Positions 44,717 through 54,326 are shown, counted from the first letter of the stretch. The stretch: 64,000 bases of DNA from Hymenobacter frigidus (GCF_014640435.1 NZ_BMGY01000017.1:1-64000); one strand, 5' to 3'. The notes: a model not told the origin generated them from the letters alone. Numbers and translations are program-made.

Positions 44717-46252
44717 ATGTCGTCCCGCCCCATCCGCGCCGCGTTGCTTTCCGTGTATCACAAAGACCGGCTGGCACCGCTGGTGCAGGTGCTAAGGCAG
44801 CACGGCGTGACGCTCTACTCTACGGGCGGCACCCAGCAATTTTTGGAAGAGCAGGGCGCCGAGGTGATTGCCGTGGAGGACCTGACGGGTTTCCCGGAAG
44901 TGTTCGGTGGCCGGGTGAAAACCCTGCATCCCAAGGTATTTGGTGGGATTTTGCACCGCCGCCACGAAGCTGGCGATTTGGCTCAGGCTGAGCAGTACGG
45001 CATTCCGCCCATCGACTTGGTGGTGGTTGATTTGTATCCCTTCGAAGAAACGGTAGCTAGTGGGGCCCAAGAGCAGGACGTCATCGAGAAGATTGATATT
45101 GGAGGCATTTCCCTGCTGCGCGCCGCCGCTAAAAACTACCGCGATGTGCTGGTAATCAGCAGCCGCGACCAGTACGCGGCCGTGACTGAGCTGCTCATCG
45201 CCAAGAATGGCGCTACCGACCTCGACGACCGCCGGCAGTACGCCGCTGCCGCCTTCGCCACTACTTCGCACTACGACACCGAGATTTTTAAGTACGTGAG
45301 CCAGGACACCGCTGTGGCCGGCACCGCTCTGCGCCTGAGCGCTCAGCCCGCCACTCCGCTCCGCTACGGCGAAAACCCGCACCAGGCCGGCACGTTCTAC
45401 GGCGACCTCACCGCACTGTTTGACCAGCTTCACGGCAAGCAGCTCAGCTACAATAACCTGGTGGACGTAGACGCGGCCGTGGCCCTCATGGCCGAATTCA
45501 CCGACGGCGAGCCCGCCTGCGCCATCCTCAAGCACACCAACGCCTGCGGCGTGGCCCAGGCCGCCACGCTCCGCGAGGCTTACGTGAATGCGCTGAGCTG
45601 TGACCCAACGTCCGCCTTTGGCGGCGTCATCATCGTCAACAAAGAAGTAGATGCGGCCACCGCCGCCGAGCTGAACCAGCTATTCTTCGAAGTGCTGATT
45701 GCGCCCAGCTTCGCCGCCGAGGCCTTGCCCGTGCTTCAAAGCAAGAAAAACCGCATTCTGCTGCTGCAAAAGCCGGTTGAGTTTCCGAAGAAGCAAGTCA
45801 AAACGCTGCTCAATGGCATCATCGAGCAGGATGCCGACCGCCAGACCGAAACCGCCGCCGATTTTCGCACCGTAACCCAATCGGCCCCCACGGTGGAGGA
45901 AACGGCCGCGCTGGTGTTCGCCGGCAAAATCTGTAAGCACACCAAGAGCAACACCATCGTGCTGGCCCGCGCCGGCCAGCTCCTGGCCTCCGGCGTGGGC
46001 CAGACCAGCCGCGTTGATGCCCTGCGCCAAGCCATTGAGAAAGCCCGCGCCTTCGGCTTCGACCTGCACGGGGCCGTGATGGCTTCCGATGCCTTCTTCC
46101 CCTTCTCCGACTGCGTGGAAATTGCTGGCGCGGCTGGCATTCGCGCCGTGGTGCAGCCCGGCGGCTCCATCAAAGACGCCGATACCATCCGGGCCTGCGA
46201 CGAGTTGGGCATGACCATGGTGCTGACCGGCGTGCGGCACTTCAAGCACTAG
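44717..46252 (+). CDS. purH: bifunctional AICAR formyltransferase / IMP cyclohydrolase
   Basis: A 511-residue enzyme for the last two steps of IMP synthesis. The N-terminal MGS-like cyclohydrolase domain has RAALLSVYHKDRLAPLV and LYSTGGTQQFLEEQG (about residues 33-47) and GGRVKTLHPKVFGGIL. The C-terminal AICAR transformylase has LRYGENPHQAG (about residues 214-224), ILKHTNACGVA and SDAFFPFSD. The frame is open from GTG 44681, but that codon overlaps a TACCTTCG -7 box, so ATG 44717 (MSSRPIRAAL) is used. Confidence 0.97.
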   Translation: MSSRPIRAALLSVYHKDRLAPLVQVLRQHGVTLYSTGGTQQFLEEQGAEVIAVEDLTGFPEVFGGRVKTLHPKVFGGILHRRHEAGDLAQAEQYGIPPIDLVVVDLYPFEETVASGAQEQDVIEKIDIGGISLLRAAAKNYRDVLVISSRDQYAAVTELLIAKNGATDLDDRRQYAAAAFATTSHYDTEIFKYVSQDTAVAGTALRLSAQPATPLRYGENPHQAGTFYGDLTALFDQLHGKQLSYNNLVDVDAAVALMAEFTDGEPACAILKHTNACGVAQAATLREAYVNALSCDPTSAFGGVIIVNKEVDAATAAELNQLFFEVLIAPSFAAEALPVLQSKKNRILLLQKPVEFPKKQVKTLLNGIIEQDADRQTETAADFRTVTQSAPTVEETAALVFAGKICKHTKSNTIVLARAGQLLASGVGQTSRVDALRQAIEKARAFGFDLHGAVMASDAFFPFSDCVEIAGAAGIRAVVQPGGSIKDADTIRACDELGMTMVLTGVRHFKH

Positions 46253-46265
46253 GGCAAGCAGGTAG

Positions 46266-46305
46266 GTCTGTCGTTGCTTCGTCGGGCCTCCTCGCAACGA
46301 CAGAC
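46266..46305. repeat. hairpin of a second repeat type after purH
   Basis: 12-bp perfect stem GTCTGTCGTTGC / GCAACGACAGAC with a 16-base loop TTCGTCGGGCCTCCTC. The sequence resembles the widespread TCATTGCGAGGAGG...GACGAAGCAATC type of intergenic repeat rather than the main family of this window. It could also terminate purH. Confidence 0.6.
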
Positions 46306-46423
46306 GCAGTTCATTTCTGCAATGCCATAACTCCGTTCATCATGCCGGCCCAAACCTTCCGTACCTTTGCGCATTATTCTGTCCGGCTCAGAATCCGGAC
46401 TCCGTCTTATTGCAGCTAACGCT

Positions 46424-47449
46424 ATGGGTTTCTTTAATTTCCTGACCAGCGACATCGCCATTGACCTGGGCACGGCCAATACGCTCATCATTCACAACGA
46501 CAAAATCGTGGTGGACGAGCCGAGCATCATCGCCAAAGACCGAACTACGAATAAAGTCATCGCCGTGGGCCGCCAAGCCCAGCAGATGCACGAGAAAACG
46601 CACGATAATATCCGCACCATTCGCCCGCTGAAAGACGGAGTAATTGCCGATTTCCACGCCGCCGAGGAAATGATTAAGGGCATGATTAAGATGATTGACA
46701 CGCGCAAACGGCTGTTTCAGCCCTCGCACCGCATGGTCATCTGCATCCCGTCGGGCATTACCGAAGTAGAGAAACGCGCTGTGCGTGACTCCGCCGAGCA
46801 CGCCGGGGCCAAGGAAGTGTGGATGATTCAGGAGCCCATGGCCGCCGCCATCGGCATCGGTATCGACGTGCAGCAGCCCGTGGGCTCGATGATTATCGAC
46901 ATCGGGGGCGGCACCACCGAAATCGCGGTCATTGCGCTGTCGGGCATCGTATGCGACCAATCCATTAAAACGGCCGGTGACGTCTTCAACCAGGATATTC
47001 TCGACTACATGCGCCGGCAGCACAACCTGCTCATCGGCGAGCGCTCGGCCGAGCGCATCAAGATTGAAGTAGGTGCCGCGCTCACCGAGCTCGACGTGCC
47101 GCCACCCGACCACGAAGTACGTGGCCGCGACCTGATGACGGGTATTCCGAAGGTTATTAGAGTGACGTTCTCGGAAATTGCCATTGCTCTCGATAAATCG
47201 GTGGCAAAAATTGAGGAAGCGGTATTAAAAGCCCTCGAAATTTCACCCCCCGAATTGTCGGCCGATATTTACGAGAACGGTATTCATCTCACCGGTGGCG
47301 GTGCGCTGCTGCGTGGTTTGGACAAGCGCCTGGCCGCCAAAACCAAGCTGCCGATTCACATTGCCGAAGACCCGCTGCGCGCCGTGGTGCGCGGCACAGG
47401 CAAGGCTATTAAGGATATTCAGGCCTTTAAAGGCGTATTGCTGACATAA
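46424..47449 (+). CDS. mreB: rod shape-determining protein MreB
   Basis: A 341-residue actin-like ATPase forming membrane filaments that guide lateral wall synthesis. Phosphate-binding loops are seen: SDIAIDLGTANTLI (about residues 8-21) and IIDIGGGTTEIAVIAL (about residues 158-173), plus the adenosine motif HLTGGGALLRGLDK (about residues 287-300). ATG 46424 (MGFFNF) is the usual MreB start. A TACCTTTG box is at 46362-46369. Other Bacteroidota MreB proteins have similar length. Confidence 0.97.
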   Translation: MGFFNFLTSDIAIDLGTANTLIIHNDKIVVDEPSIIAKDRTTNKVIAVGRQAQQMHEKTHDNIRTIRPLKDGVIADFHAAEEMIKGMIKMIDTRKRLFQPSHRMVICIPSGITEVEKRAVRDSAEHAGAKEVWMIQEPMAAAIGIGIDVQQPVGSMIIDIGGGTTEIAVIALSGIVCDQSIKTAGDVFNQDILDYMRRQHNLLIGERSAERIKIEVGAALTELDVPPPDHEVRGRDLMTGIPKVIRVTFSEIAIALDKSVAKIEEAVLKALEISPPELSADIYENGIHLTGGGALLRGLDKRLAAKTKLPIHIAEDPLRAVVRGTGKAIKDIQAFKGVLLT

Positions 47450-47471
47450 TTTAAGACAGGGATTAATAAGT

Positions 47472-47575
47472 AGAACGTCATACTGAGCTTGTCGAAGCAT
47501 CTCTACCATGAGAGTAATTAATTGCTCCCACAACGAAGCGGTAGAGATGCTTCGACAAGCTCAGTATGACGTTCT
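47472..47575. repeat. REP-like paired palindromic element (mreB/mreC spacer)
   Basis: Perfect 36-bp arms, 47472-47507 and 47540-47575. The core variant is GTCATACTGAGCTTGTCGAA. It fills most of the spacer between mreB and mreC. Confidence 0.92.
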
Positions 47576-47611
47576 TTTACGATTCGCTCGTAATTAATTC
47601 AATTAACCTCC

Positions 47612-48550
47612 GTGCGGAATTTATTTATTTTCCTATTTCGTTTTCGGGGGGCACTGGTATTTGGCTTATTAGAAATAATTAGCCTGTATTTATTTATTAC
47701 GAATAATTCCTATCAGCGGGCCGCCTTTTTTAATTCGGCAAACAAGTACGCGGGAGTAGTGCTGAACCGGCGCACGCAGGTAATCGACTATTTCCACTTG
47801 GCCGAGATGAACCAGCAGCTGGCCGCTGAGAATGCCATCCTCCGTCAGCAGCTATATCCGGCTGACTCCGTGCGACGCGAGGCCGACACGGTGGCAGTGC
47901 CCCCGGCCCGAACCGATTCGTTGCGGCGCGTGCGCTACCAGCGGCCGGCCACCCGGCCCGATACGCTGCTGCTCGGCCAGCAGCGCTTACCCGCCCGCGA
48001 CCCGAGTTATCCACTAACTCCGGCCCGAGTTATCAACAATATGCTCCATAATGTGGATAACTACATCACCCTGAATGTCGGAAGCGTCAATGGCGTGCGT
48101 CCCGGCTTGGGTGTGGTAGCGGCCGGCGGAGTAGTAGGCCGGGTGAAAGTGGTGAGCGAGCATTATGCCACCGTCACCAGTCTGCTGCACTCTAAAACCA
48201 GCATTGCTTCTAAAATCAAGCGCGATGGCACGTTTGGCACCATCCGCTGGCTGGGCGAAGACCCGACGCACGCCTTGCTCGACAACGTGCTGCGCGAAAC
48301 CAAACTGCAGAAAGGCGACACGATAGTCACCTCAAGCTACAATTCAGTATTCCCCGAGGGCGTGTTTATCGGCACTATCGACTCGTTTGTGAAGGAGCCC
48401 GACAAGAACTTCTGGACGGTGCGGGTGCGGCTGGGCGTCAATTTTGCCAACCTTACCTACGTTTACGTCGTGACCAATCGGGCCAAAGCCGAGCGCGATA
48501 CGCTGGAAGTCCACACGGGCATTCTGCCGAAAGGAGGGGCCCGTCCATGA
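47612..48550 (+). CDS. mreC: rod shape-determining protein MreC
   Basis: A 312-residue elongasome protein with a short cytoplasmic start, one transmembrane helix (ALVFGLLEIISLYLFIT, about residues 14-30), a coiled-coil stretch and the periplasmic beta-domain with VGSVNGVRPGLGVVAAGGVVGRV (about residues 156-178). It links MreB to PBP2. The start is GTG 47612; no ATG fits the N-terminus. The stop overlaps the mreD start (ATGA). Confidence 0.93.
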   Translation: MRNLFIFLFRFRGALVFGLLEIISLYLFITNNSYQRAAFFNSANKYAGVVLNRRTQVIDYFHLAEMNQQLAAENAILRQQLYPADSVRREADTVAVPPARTDSLRRVRYQRPATRPDTLLLGQQRLPARDPSYPLTPARVINNMLHNVDNYITLNVGSVNGVRPGLGVVAAGGVVGRVKVVSEHYATVTSLLHSKTSIASKIKRDGTFGTIRWLGEDPTHALLDNVLRETKLQKGDTIVTSSYNSVFPEGVFIGTIDSFVKEPDKNFWTVRVRLGVNFANLTYVYVVTNRAKAERDTLEVHTGILPKGGARP

Positions 48551-49074
48551 GCGCCGTACGGTTTATTCTGATTCAAATTTTGCGCTTCGGGCTCTATGCG
48601 GGCGTGCATGTGCTGCTGATTAGCCGGCTGGTGCTGTTCGATTTGGGCTGGTGCTTTTTGTATTTGGGCTTTCTGCTGTTTTTGCCGTTGGCCACGCCCA
48701 TTGTGGTGCAGCTGCTGCTGGCTTTTGCGATGGGCCTCACGATGGATATTTTTTACGATACCGGCGGGCTGCACGCGGCGGCGGCGGTGTTGCTGGGCTT
48801 TATGCGGCCGTGGGTGTTGCGCCTGCTCACCCCACGCGATGGCTACGACAGCGGCGACGCCGTGAACGTGCACCAAATGGGCTGGCAGTGGTTTGGGGTA
48901 TACCTCACGCTGCTGGTGCTGCTGCACCATGCGGCATTTTTCCTGCTGGAGCTGGGCAGTTTTCTGTATTTCGGCATTACGCTGGGTAAAATTCTGGTGA
49001 GCGCACTATTCACCGGACTGGCGTTGTTAATTATTCAACTGCTGTTCTATCCAGTGCGGCGGGGGCGGAATTAG
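48547..49074 (+). CDS. mreD: rod shape-determining protein MreD
   Basis: A 175-residue membrane protein with about five helices and few conserved residues, as usual for MreD. The start overlaps the mreC stop in an ATGA arrangement, implying coupled translation. Position between mreC and the PBP2 gene secures the call. Confidence 0.88.
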   Translation: MSAVRFILIQILRFGLYAGVHVLLISRLVLFDLGWCFLYLGFLLFLPLATPIVVQLLLAFAMGLTMDIFYDTGGLHAAAAVLLGFMRPWVLRLLTPRDGYDSGDAVNVHQMGWQWFGVYLTLLVLLHHAAFFLLELGSFLYFGITLGKILVSALFTGLALLIIQLLFYPVRRGRN

Positions 49075-49092
49075 GGGTTTGCTCTAGTGAAA

Positions 49093-49189
49093 GAACGTTA
49101 TGCTGAGCGCAGTCGAAGTATCTCGCTCGCAGCAGTAATTCAATCGTTTAACGATGCGAGCGAGATGCTTCGACTGCGCTCAGCATGAC
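49093..49189. repeat. REP-like paired palindromic element (mreD/mrdA spacer)
   Basis: Left arm 49093-49131 (GAACGTTATGCTGAGCGCAG...) and right arm 49155-49189, its inverse with two mismatches. It ends 13 bases before the mrdA ATG. Confidence 0.9.
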
Positions 49190-49202
49190 AGAAAAATAAA
49201 TA

Positions 49203-51062
49203 ATGCAATATCTGGAAGGCCGCAAGTACGTGGTGCAAGGCATCTTCTTGGCGGTGGCCCTCATTTTCCTGACGCGGCTGTTTGTCATGCAGGTGCTGGA
49301 TGGCACCTATAAGCTGGCGGCCGATAGAAATACCTTGCAGCGCTTGGTACAGATTCCGTACCGAGGCCTGATATACGACCGCAAGAACCAGCTACTGGTG
49401 CAGAATACGCCCGTGTACGACCTGATGGTGATGCCCCGCGAAGTGAAGCAGCTGGATTCGGCTCGCTTCTGCGCGCTGCTCCAGATTCCGATAGAGGACC
49501 TGCGCGCCAGCCTGCGGGCAGCCAAAAAATACTCGCGCAATAAGCTCTCGCCCGTAGTTCAGAACCTGACCACGCCCGACCTGGCCGTAATTCAGGATAA
49601 GCTGATGGATTTTCCGGGCTTCCACATCCAGGCGCGGATGGCCCGGGCTTACCGTATGGATAACCTGGCCCACGCCCTGGGCTACGTGGGTGCCATCACG
49701 CCGGCTTTTATGGAAAAGCCGAAGTACGCCAAGTACCATTCCGGCGAGAACATCGGCATATCGGGCCTGGAGTCGTATTACGAGGAAACGCTGATGGGCC
49801 GGCGCGGCGTGCAGTACAAGATGGTGAACGTGCGCGGCATCGAGAAAGGCAAGTTTCGGGGCGGCGAGTTTGACACGTTGTCCGTGGCCGGGCAGGACTT
49901 GCACCTGAGCATCGACGCGGAATTGCAGGCCTACGGCGAGAAGCTGCTGGCCGGCCGGCGGGGCTCCATTGTGGCCATCGACCCGAAAACGGGCGAAATT
50001 CTGGCTTTCGTGTCGGCGCCGCACTACAGGCCGCAGCTGCTCACGGGCAAGGGCTCAGGCAACCGCTACATGGATTTGCTCAACAACCCCGACCGCCCGC
50101 TCTTTGACCGCCCGCTGATGGCCACGTACCCGCCCGGCTCGGTGTTTAAGCTGGTGAATGAGCTGGTGGCGCTGCAACTGGGCGTGGTTACGCCCGGTAC
50201 GTCCTTTGAGTGCAACCAGAAGCTGGTGCGTTGCACGCACCGCCACGAGCCGCCGCGCAACGTGAGCATTGCCATTAAGCAAAGCTGCAACCCCTATTTC
50301 TACCAGGTGCTGCGGGCGGCGGTGGTGCGTGGGCAGGCCCCCAATAAATACGACGATGCCCACATCGGCCTGGGGCAGTGGCAGAAAATGGTGAAATCGT
50401 TCGGCCTCGGCGAAAAGCTGGGGGTGGATATGTCGCAGGAGAAACGTGGTCTTATTCCCTCGCCGGAATTCTACGACAAAAAATTCTTCAATAAAAAGGA
50501 AAACCGCCAGCACCGCTGGAGCTTCCGCAACGTGTATTCGCTCAGCATCGGGCAGGGCGAAATTGGTATTACGGGCCTGCAAATGGCCAACGTGCTGGCT
50601 ACCATCGCCAATCGGGGCTGGTACTACACGCCGCATTTCGTGCGTGGGATTGGCAACGGCGGCCCGCTGCCGCAGTACCAGCAAAAGCACTTCACAGCTG
50701 TCGATACGGCGTTATTTAAGCACATCATCCCCGGCATGGAGATGGTAGTCGACGGCAATGGGGGCACCGGCGGGCTGGCTTCGCTGGCGCAATTCGGCAT
50801 TTCGGTGGCCGGCAAAACCGGCACCGTGCAAAACGCGCACGGCTTCGACCACGCCACCTTCGCCGCCTTCGCCCCAGCTAACGACCCCAAAATTGCCATT
50901 GCCGTTTTCATCGAAAACAGTGGTTTTGGGGGTACCAGCGCCGCCCCCGCCGCGGGCCTGATGATAGAGAAGTACCTGCGCGGCAAAGTGGCGCCCCACC
51001 GCAAACGCTGGGAGGATTGGGTGATGTACGGCGACTTTACCAAGCACCTGCACGGGATGTAG
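49203..51062 (+). CDS. mrdA: penicillin-binding protein 2 (PBP2)
   Basis: A 619-residue transpeptidase of the elongasome. N-terminal membrane anchor ([20 protein letters not shown], about residues 14-33), dimerisation/pedestal domain with [14 protein letters not shown], and transpeptidase domain with the active-site PPGSVFK (SxxK, about residues 311-317), SCN (SxN, about residue 360) and AGKTGTV (KTG, about residues 535-541). ATG 49203. The usual downstream rodA is absent. Confidence 0.95.
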   Translation: MQYLEGRKYVVQGIFLAVALIFLTRLFVMQVLDGTYKLAADRNTLQRLVQIPYRGLIYDRKNQLLVQNTPVYDLMVMPREVKQLDSARFCALLQIPIEDLRASLRAAKKYSRNKLSPVVQNLTTPDLAVIQDKLMDFPGFHIQARMARAYRMDNLAHALGYVGAITPAFMEKPKYAKYHSGENIGISGLESYYEETLMGRRGVQYKMVNVRGIEKGKFRGGEFDTLSVAGQDLHLSIDAELQAYGEKLLAGRRGSIVAIDPKTGEILAFVSAPHYRPQLLTGKGSGNRYMDLLNNPDRPLFDRPLMATYPPGSVFKLVNELVALQLGVVTPGTSFECNQKLVRCTHRHEPPRNVSIAIKQSCNPYFYQVLRAAVVRGQAPNKYDDAHIGLGQWQKMVKSFGLGEKLGVDMSQEKRGLIPSPEFYDKKFFNKKENRQHRWSFRNVYSLSIGQGEIGITGLQMANVLATIANRGWYYTPHFVRGIGNGGPLPQYQQKHFTAVDTALFKHIIPGMEMVVDGNGGTGGLASLAQFGISVAGKTGTVQNAHGFDHATFAAFAPANDPKIAIAVFIENSGFGGTSAAPAAGLMIEKYLRGKVAPHRKRWEDWVMYGDFTKHLHGM

Positions 51063-51095
51063 GCCCGCTACCGCAGGGTTAGCTCTGGTCAGGTA

Positions 51096-51135
51096 CAGAA
51101 CAGAACAGAACAGAACAGAACAGAACAGAACAGAA
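51096..51135. repeat. pentanucleotide microsatellite (CAGAA)8
   Basis: Eight perfect tandem CAGAA units between mrdA and the SDR gene, running directly into the outer edge (AGAACGTCATG) of a REP-like element. Confidence 0.95.
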
Positions 51136-51238
51136 CGTCATGTCGAGCGCAGCCGAGACATCGCGCGCGTGTTTGTAAATCAATTGATTGGGTCAGTTAA
51201 TCACGCGAGATGTCTCGACTGCGCTCGACATGACGTTC
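51133..51238. repeat. REP-like paired palindromic element beside the microsatellite
   Basis: Left arm 51133-51171 (GAACGTCATGTCGAGCGCAG...), right arm 51202-51238. It is the GTCATGTCGAGC subtype also seen as a half copy at 31156-31203. Confidence 0.9.
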
Positions 51239-51294
51239 AACAATTGTCCTCCTATCCGGGTTGTAACGCCTCCTCATTCAAAATCTCAACTAAT

Positions 51295-52011
51295 ATGGAA
51301 TCCCTCCAAGGAAAAGTCGCCCTCGTAACCGGCGCTGGTAAAGGTATCGGCCGCGCCGTAGCCCTGGCATTGGCTGCCGAAGGCGTGCACGTAGGCCTGC
51401 TGGCCCGCACCGAAAGTGACCTGCGCGAAGTAGCGGCCGAAATCATTGCGGCCGGCGGCACCGTGATTACCACGGTGGCCGACGTGGCCGACCGCACCGC
51501 CGTAAACGTGGCCGTGGCTAAAATTCATCAGGAGCTGGGCCCGATTGACATCCTCATCAACAACGCCGGCATCGGCAGCTTCGCCAAGTTCCTGGAGATG
51601 GAGCCCGAGCAGTGGGAGCACATCATTCAGGTGAACCTGATGGGCACGTACTACGTGACCCGCGCCGTGCTGCCCGTGATGATTGCGCGCCAGACCGGCG
51701 ATATTATCAATATTTCTTCTACTTCCGGCCAGCGGGCCGCCGCTGGCAGCAGCGCCTACAGCGCCTCCAAATTCGCCGTTATGGGCCTCACCGAGTCCCT
51801 GATGCAGGAGGTGCGCAAGCACAACATCCGCGTGTCGGTGCTCACGCCCAGCACCGTGGCAACGCCCCTGGCTTTGGAAAACAAGCTCACCGATGGCAAC
51901 CCCGAGAAGGTGATGCAGCCCGAGGATTTGGCCGAATTCATGGTGTCGCAATTGAAACTGAACCGCCGAATTTTTATTAAAGAGGCGGGCATGTGGTCGA
52001 CTAATCCGTAA
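51295..52011 (+). CDS. SDR oxidoreductase (3-oxoacyl-ACP reductase-like)
   Basis: A 238-residue classical short-chain dehydrogenase. Cofactor motif TGAGKGIG (residues 12-19), NNAG (residues 89-92), catalytic Ser141/142 and Y155-xxx-K159. The Arg/Thr pattern after beta-2 (LLARTESDL) suggests NADPH. Proteins of this type are often called FabG-like or sepiapterin-reductase-like; substrate unknown. ATG 51295 is used, because the longer frame is repeat sequence. Confidence 0.92.
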   Translation: MESLQGKVALVTGAGKGIGRAVALALAAEGVHVGLLARTESDLREVAAEIIAAGGTVITTVADVADRTAVNVAVAKIHQELGPIDILINNAGIGSFAKFLEMEPEQWEHIIQVNLMGTYYVTRAVLPVMIARQTGDIINISSTSGQRAAAGSSAYSASKFAVMGLTESLMQEVRKHNIRVSVLTPSTVATPLALENKLTDGNPEKVMQPEDLAEFMVSQLKLNRRIFIKEAGMWSTNP

Positions 52012-52032
52012 TTACGGCAACTTGCTAAATCC

Positions 52033-52070
52033 AAAAGCGCCCCCGTAACGTGAGTTGCGGGGGCGCTTTT
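52033..52070. terminator. bidirectional intrinsic terminator
   Basis: AAAAGCGCCCCCG / CGGGGGCGCTTTT stem (13 bp) between the convergent SDR and VanX-like genes. Confidence 0.9.
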
Positions 52071-52076
52071 GTTCCA

Positions 52077-52745
52077 CTAAAGCTGGTTGAAAGGAATGTT
52101 CTGGATGCGGTATGACTTCCAGTCCTTGTAGTCGAAGTGCCACCACTCGGCGGGGAGTACGGTGAAGCCATGTTGCTCCATCTTGCTGCGAAGTAAATCG
52201 CGCAAGGCCCGTTGCTCCGAGGTGCCGCCCGCGTAAGCAACGTAGGAGCGTGGGCTCATCTCATCATATTCCCCGGTCATGGTCACTTCACGCCCGGTGG
52301 CAATGCTCCAGAGGCTCAGGTCCACGGCGCAGCCACGGTTGTGGCGTGAGCCTTTTTTCGGGTCGGCCACAAAGTCCTTTTTTTGCTTCGGCGTAATATC
52401 CCAGAATAGCTTGGTCACGCTCCAGGGGCGGTACCCATCGAATACCAAAAGCCGGTAGCCAAGCGGGGCTAATTCTTTATTCACCTTTACCAAGGCCTCT
52501 GCAGCCGGCCGTTGCAGGAAGGCCCGGGCCTCGGAATAGACCGGACGACCCGCAAAATTCTTGCTGGTGGCATACCGGATATCCAATTGAATGGTCGGGT
52601 CGAGCTGCTGCAATTCCACTAATTCGGACGGGCTGAAAGCGCCGGTTTCGAGGGGTGGTTTCGCGGCGCAGCTGCTAATTATCATGACTGCGCAAAAGGC
52701 CCACGACTTCCGCAATATCAGGTATTTATTTTCAGAAGTACGCAT
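52077..52745 (-). CDS. VanX-like D-Ala-D-Ala dipeptidase lipoprotein
   Basis: A 222-residue M15-family zinc dipeptidase with a lipobox (MIISSC, Cys26), so it is anchored to a membrane. Zn ligands H135 and D142 in SRHNRGCAVDL and H203 in EWWHF (general base E200). The DGYRPWSV segment (about residues 103-110) carries the substrate-binding Arg. The probable role is recycling D-Ala-D-Ala from cell-wall turnover; no vanHA genes are adjacent, so a resistance role is not supported. ATG 52745. Confidence 0.9.
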   Translation of the reverse strand: MRTSENKYLILRKSWAFCAVMIISSCAAKPPLETGAFSPSELVELQQLDPTIQLDIRYATSKNFAGRPVYSEARAFLQRPAAEALVKVNKELAPLGYRLLVFDGYRPWSVTKLFWDITPKQKKDFVADPKKGSRHNRGCAVDLSLWSIATGREVTMTGEYDEMSPRSYVAYAGGTSEQRALRDLLRSKMEQHGFTVLPAEWWHFDYKDWKSYRIQNIPFNQL

Positions 52746-52835
52746 GTGATAAGGCTTGGATTCCAATGAAATGCAGCGGTGAATTTCGAAAACATATCCG
52801 AGTTTAATACACGTAAAGCGGATACGTTGGTCAAC

Positions 52836-52864
52836 AAAAAAGCCTCCGTTGAGGAGGCTTTTTT
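52836..52864 (-). terminator. intrinsic terminator of nuoN
   Basis: A6-GCCTCC / GGAGGC-T6 hairpin with a GTTGA loop, 17 bases after the nuoN stop. Confidence 0.9.
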
Positions 52865-52880
52865 CAGTCGTCAAAAGGCC

Positions 52881-54281
52881 TTACAAAATCCCGCTCAGGA
52901 AGCCCGGCGCGATGCCCAGTATAATCGTCAGCAAAGCCAGCACTATCAGCGTCACGGTTTGGATACCATCGACCGGCACCGGCGTGGCATCGGCCGGAGC
53001 GGGCTGCATATACATGGCGATGATGGGGCGCAGGTAGTAATACAAGCCCACCATGCTCATGACGACGGCAAACACCACGAGGCCGATATAGCCCTGGCCC
53101 ACGGCGGCGGCCAGCAGGAAAAACTTGCCGAAAAAGCCGCCCGTGAGCGGAATGCCGGCCAGCGAGAGCATGGCCACCGTCATGGTGAAGGCCAGCAGCG
53201 GATTGGTTTTGCCCAAGCCGTTGAGGCCGGCGTAGGAGTCATCCTGGCGGTGTTCAGCCACTAGTTTCAGCACGCCGAAGGCCGCTACTGTGGCAATGGA
53301 ATAAGCCAGCGAGTAGAAGAAAATGCCGCTGGCGGCATCGCCGGTGAGCATGCCTTTGCTGGCCACGAGGCCGATAAGCAGGTAGCCGGCGTGGCTCACG
53401 CTGGAGTAGGCCAGCATGCGTTTGGTGTTGGTTTGGGCCGCCGCACCCACGTTGCCGAGCAGGAGGGTGAGGGCGCACATGGCCTGAATGGTGGGCATCC
53501 AGAAACCCTGGGCGGCGGGCAGGGCCACGGCCAGCAGCTTGAGAAAAGCGGCGAAACCAGCCGTTTTCACCACGGTGCTCATGAAGGCGGTGAAGAAGGT
53601 AGGTGTGCCCTCGTACACGTCGGGCGTCCAGAAGTGGAACGGCGCGGCCGATACCTTGAAACCAATGCCGATAATCATCATCAGAATGCCGATGTAGAGC
53701 ATGGGCTGCAGGGTAGCGTTGGCCGGGTTGGCCACGGCGGCGGCCAGCCGCGAGAGCGCGAAGGTGCCGGTAGCGCCGTAGAGCAGCGCCACGCCAAAGA
53801 GCAGGATGCCGGTGGCAAACGCGCCCATCAGGAAGTACTTCAGGGCGGCCTCGTTCGAGCGCGAGTCGCGCTTGTTGCTGCCGGCCAGTACGTACATGCA
53901 AATGCTCAGGATTTCGATGCCCACGAAGAGCATCAGCAGGTGGTCGTAGCCGACCATCATAATGGCACCCACCAGCGAGAAAAGCAGCAAGGCGTAGTAT
54001 TCAGCCAGATTGGTTTCGCCCGATACCACGTAGCTGCGCGAGAAGGGCAGCAGCAAAATAGTGGTCAGTAGCACGATGCCCGTGAAGGCTACCGTGTAGT
54101 TGTCCACCACCAGCATGTTGTTGAAATACGGCGCGTGGACGACGTTCCAGTCGGCGTAGTTGGCCCCGAATACGGCCAGCAGCAGCAGCATGGCACCGGG
54201 CAGCAGCACCTTATTCGAGCGCAGAAAGCCCAGGAACAGGTTGAGGATGCCGAAGACGGAGAGGAGAATGATGGAGGTCAT
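52881..54281 (-). CDS. nuoN: NADH-quinone oxidoreductase subunit N
   Basis: A 466-residue antiporter-like proton-pumping subunit of complex I with about fourteen helices. The family region is VGIEILSICMYVLAGSNKRDSRSNEAALKYFLMGAF (about residues 116-151; E118 is the conserved Glu), then FKVSAAPFHFWTPDVYEG (about residues 207-224, with the conserved Lys) and TNTKRMLAYSSVSHAGY. It is separated from nuoA-J by about 40 kb. nuoM lies directly upstream. Confidence 0.95.
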   Translation of the reverse strand: MTSIILLSVFGILNLFLGFLRSNKVLLPGAMLLLLAVFGANYADWNVVHAPYFNNMLVVDNYTVAFTGIVLLTTILLLPFSRSYVVSGETNLAEYYALLLFSLVGAIMMVGYDHLLMLFVGIEILSICMYVLAGSNKRDSRSNEAALKYFLMGAFATGILLFGVALLYGATGTFALSRLAAAVANPANATLQPMLYIGILMMIIGIGFKVSAAPFHFWTPDVYEGTPTFFTAFMSTVVKTAGFAAFLKLLAVALPAAQGFWMPTIQAMCALTLLLGNVGAAAQTNTKRMLAYSSVSHAGYLLIGLVASKGMLTGDAASGIFFYSLAYSIATVAAFGVLKLVAEHRQDDSYAGLNGLGKTNPLLAFTMTVAMLSLAGIPLTGGFFGKFFLLAAAVGQGYIGLVVFAVVMSMVGLYYYLRPIIAMYMQPAPADATPVPVDGIQTVTLIVLALLTIILGIAPGFLSGIL

Positions 54282-54326
54282 GTGGTAACTTCAAATAAGA
54301 ACGTTGGTCGGGCTTTTAAGCTAACC

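Noticed and set aside
51096..51238. Possible CRISPR array
   Set aside because: The repeats are a 5-base microsatellite and one inverted element; there are no regularly spaced unique spacers and no cas genes.
52077..52745. Vancomycin-resistance locus
   Set aside because: Only a VanX-like lipoprotein is present; no VanH, VanA or two-component genes are adjacent.
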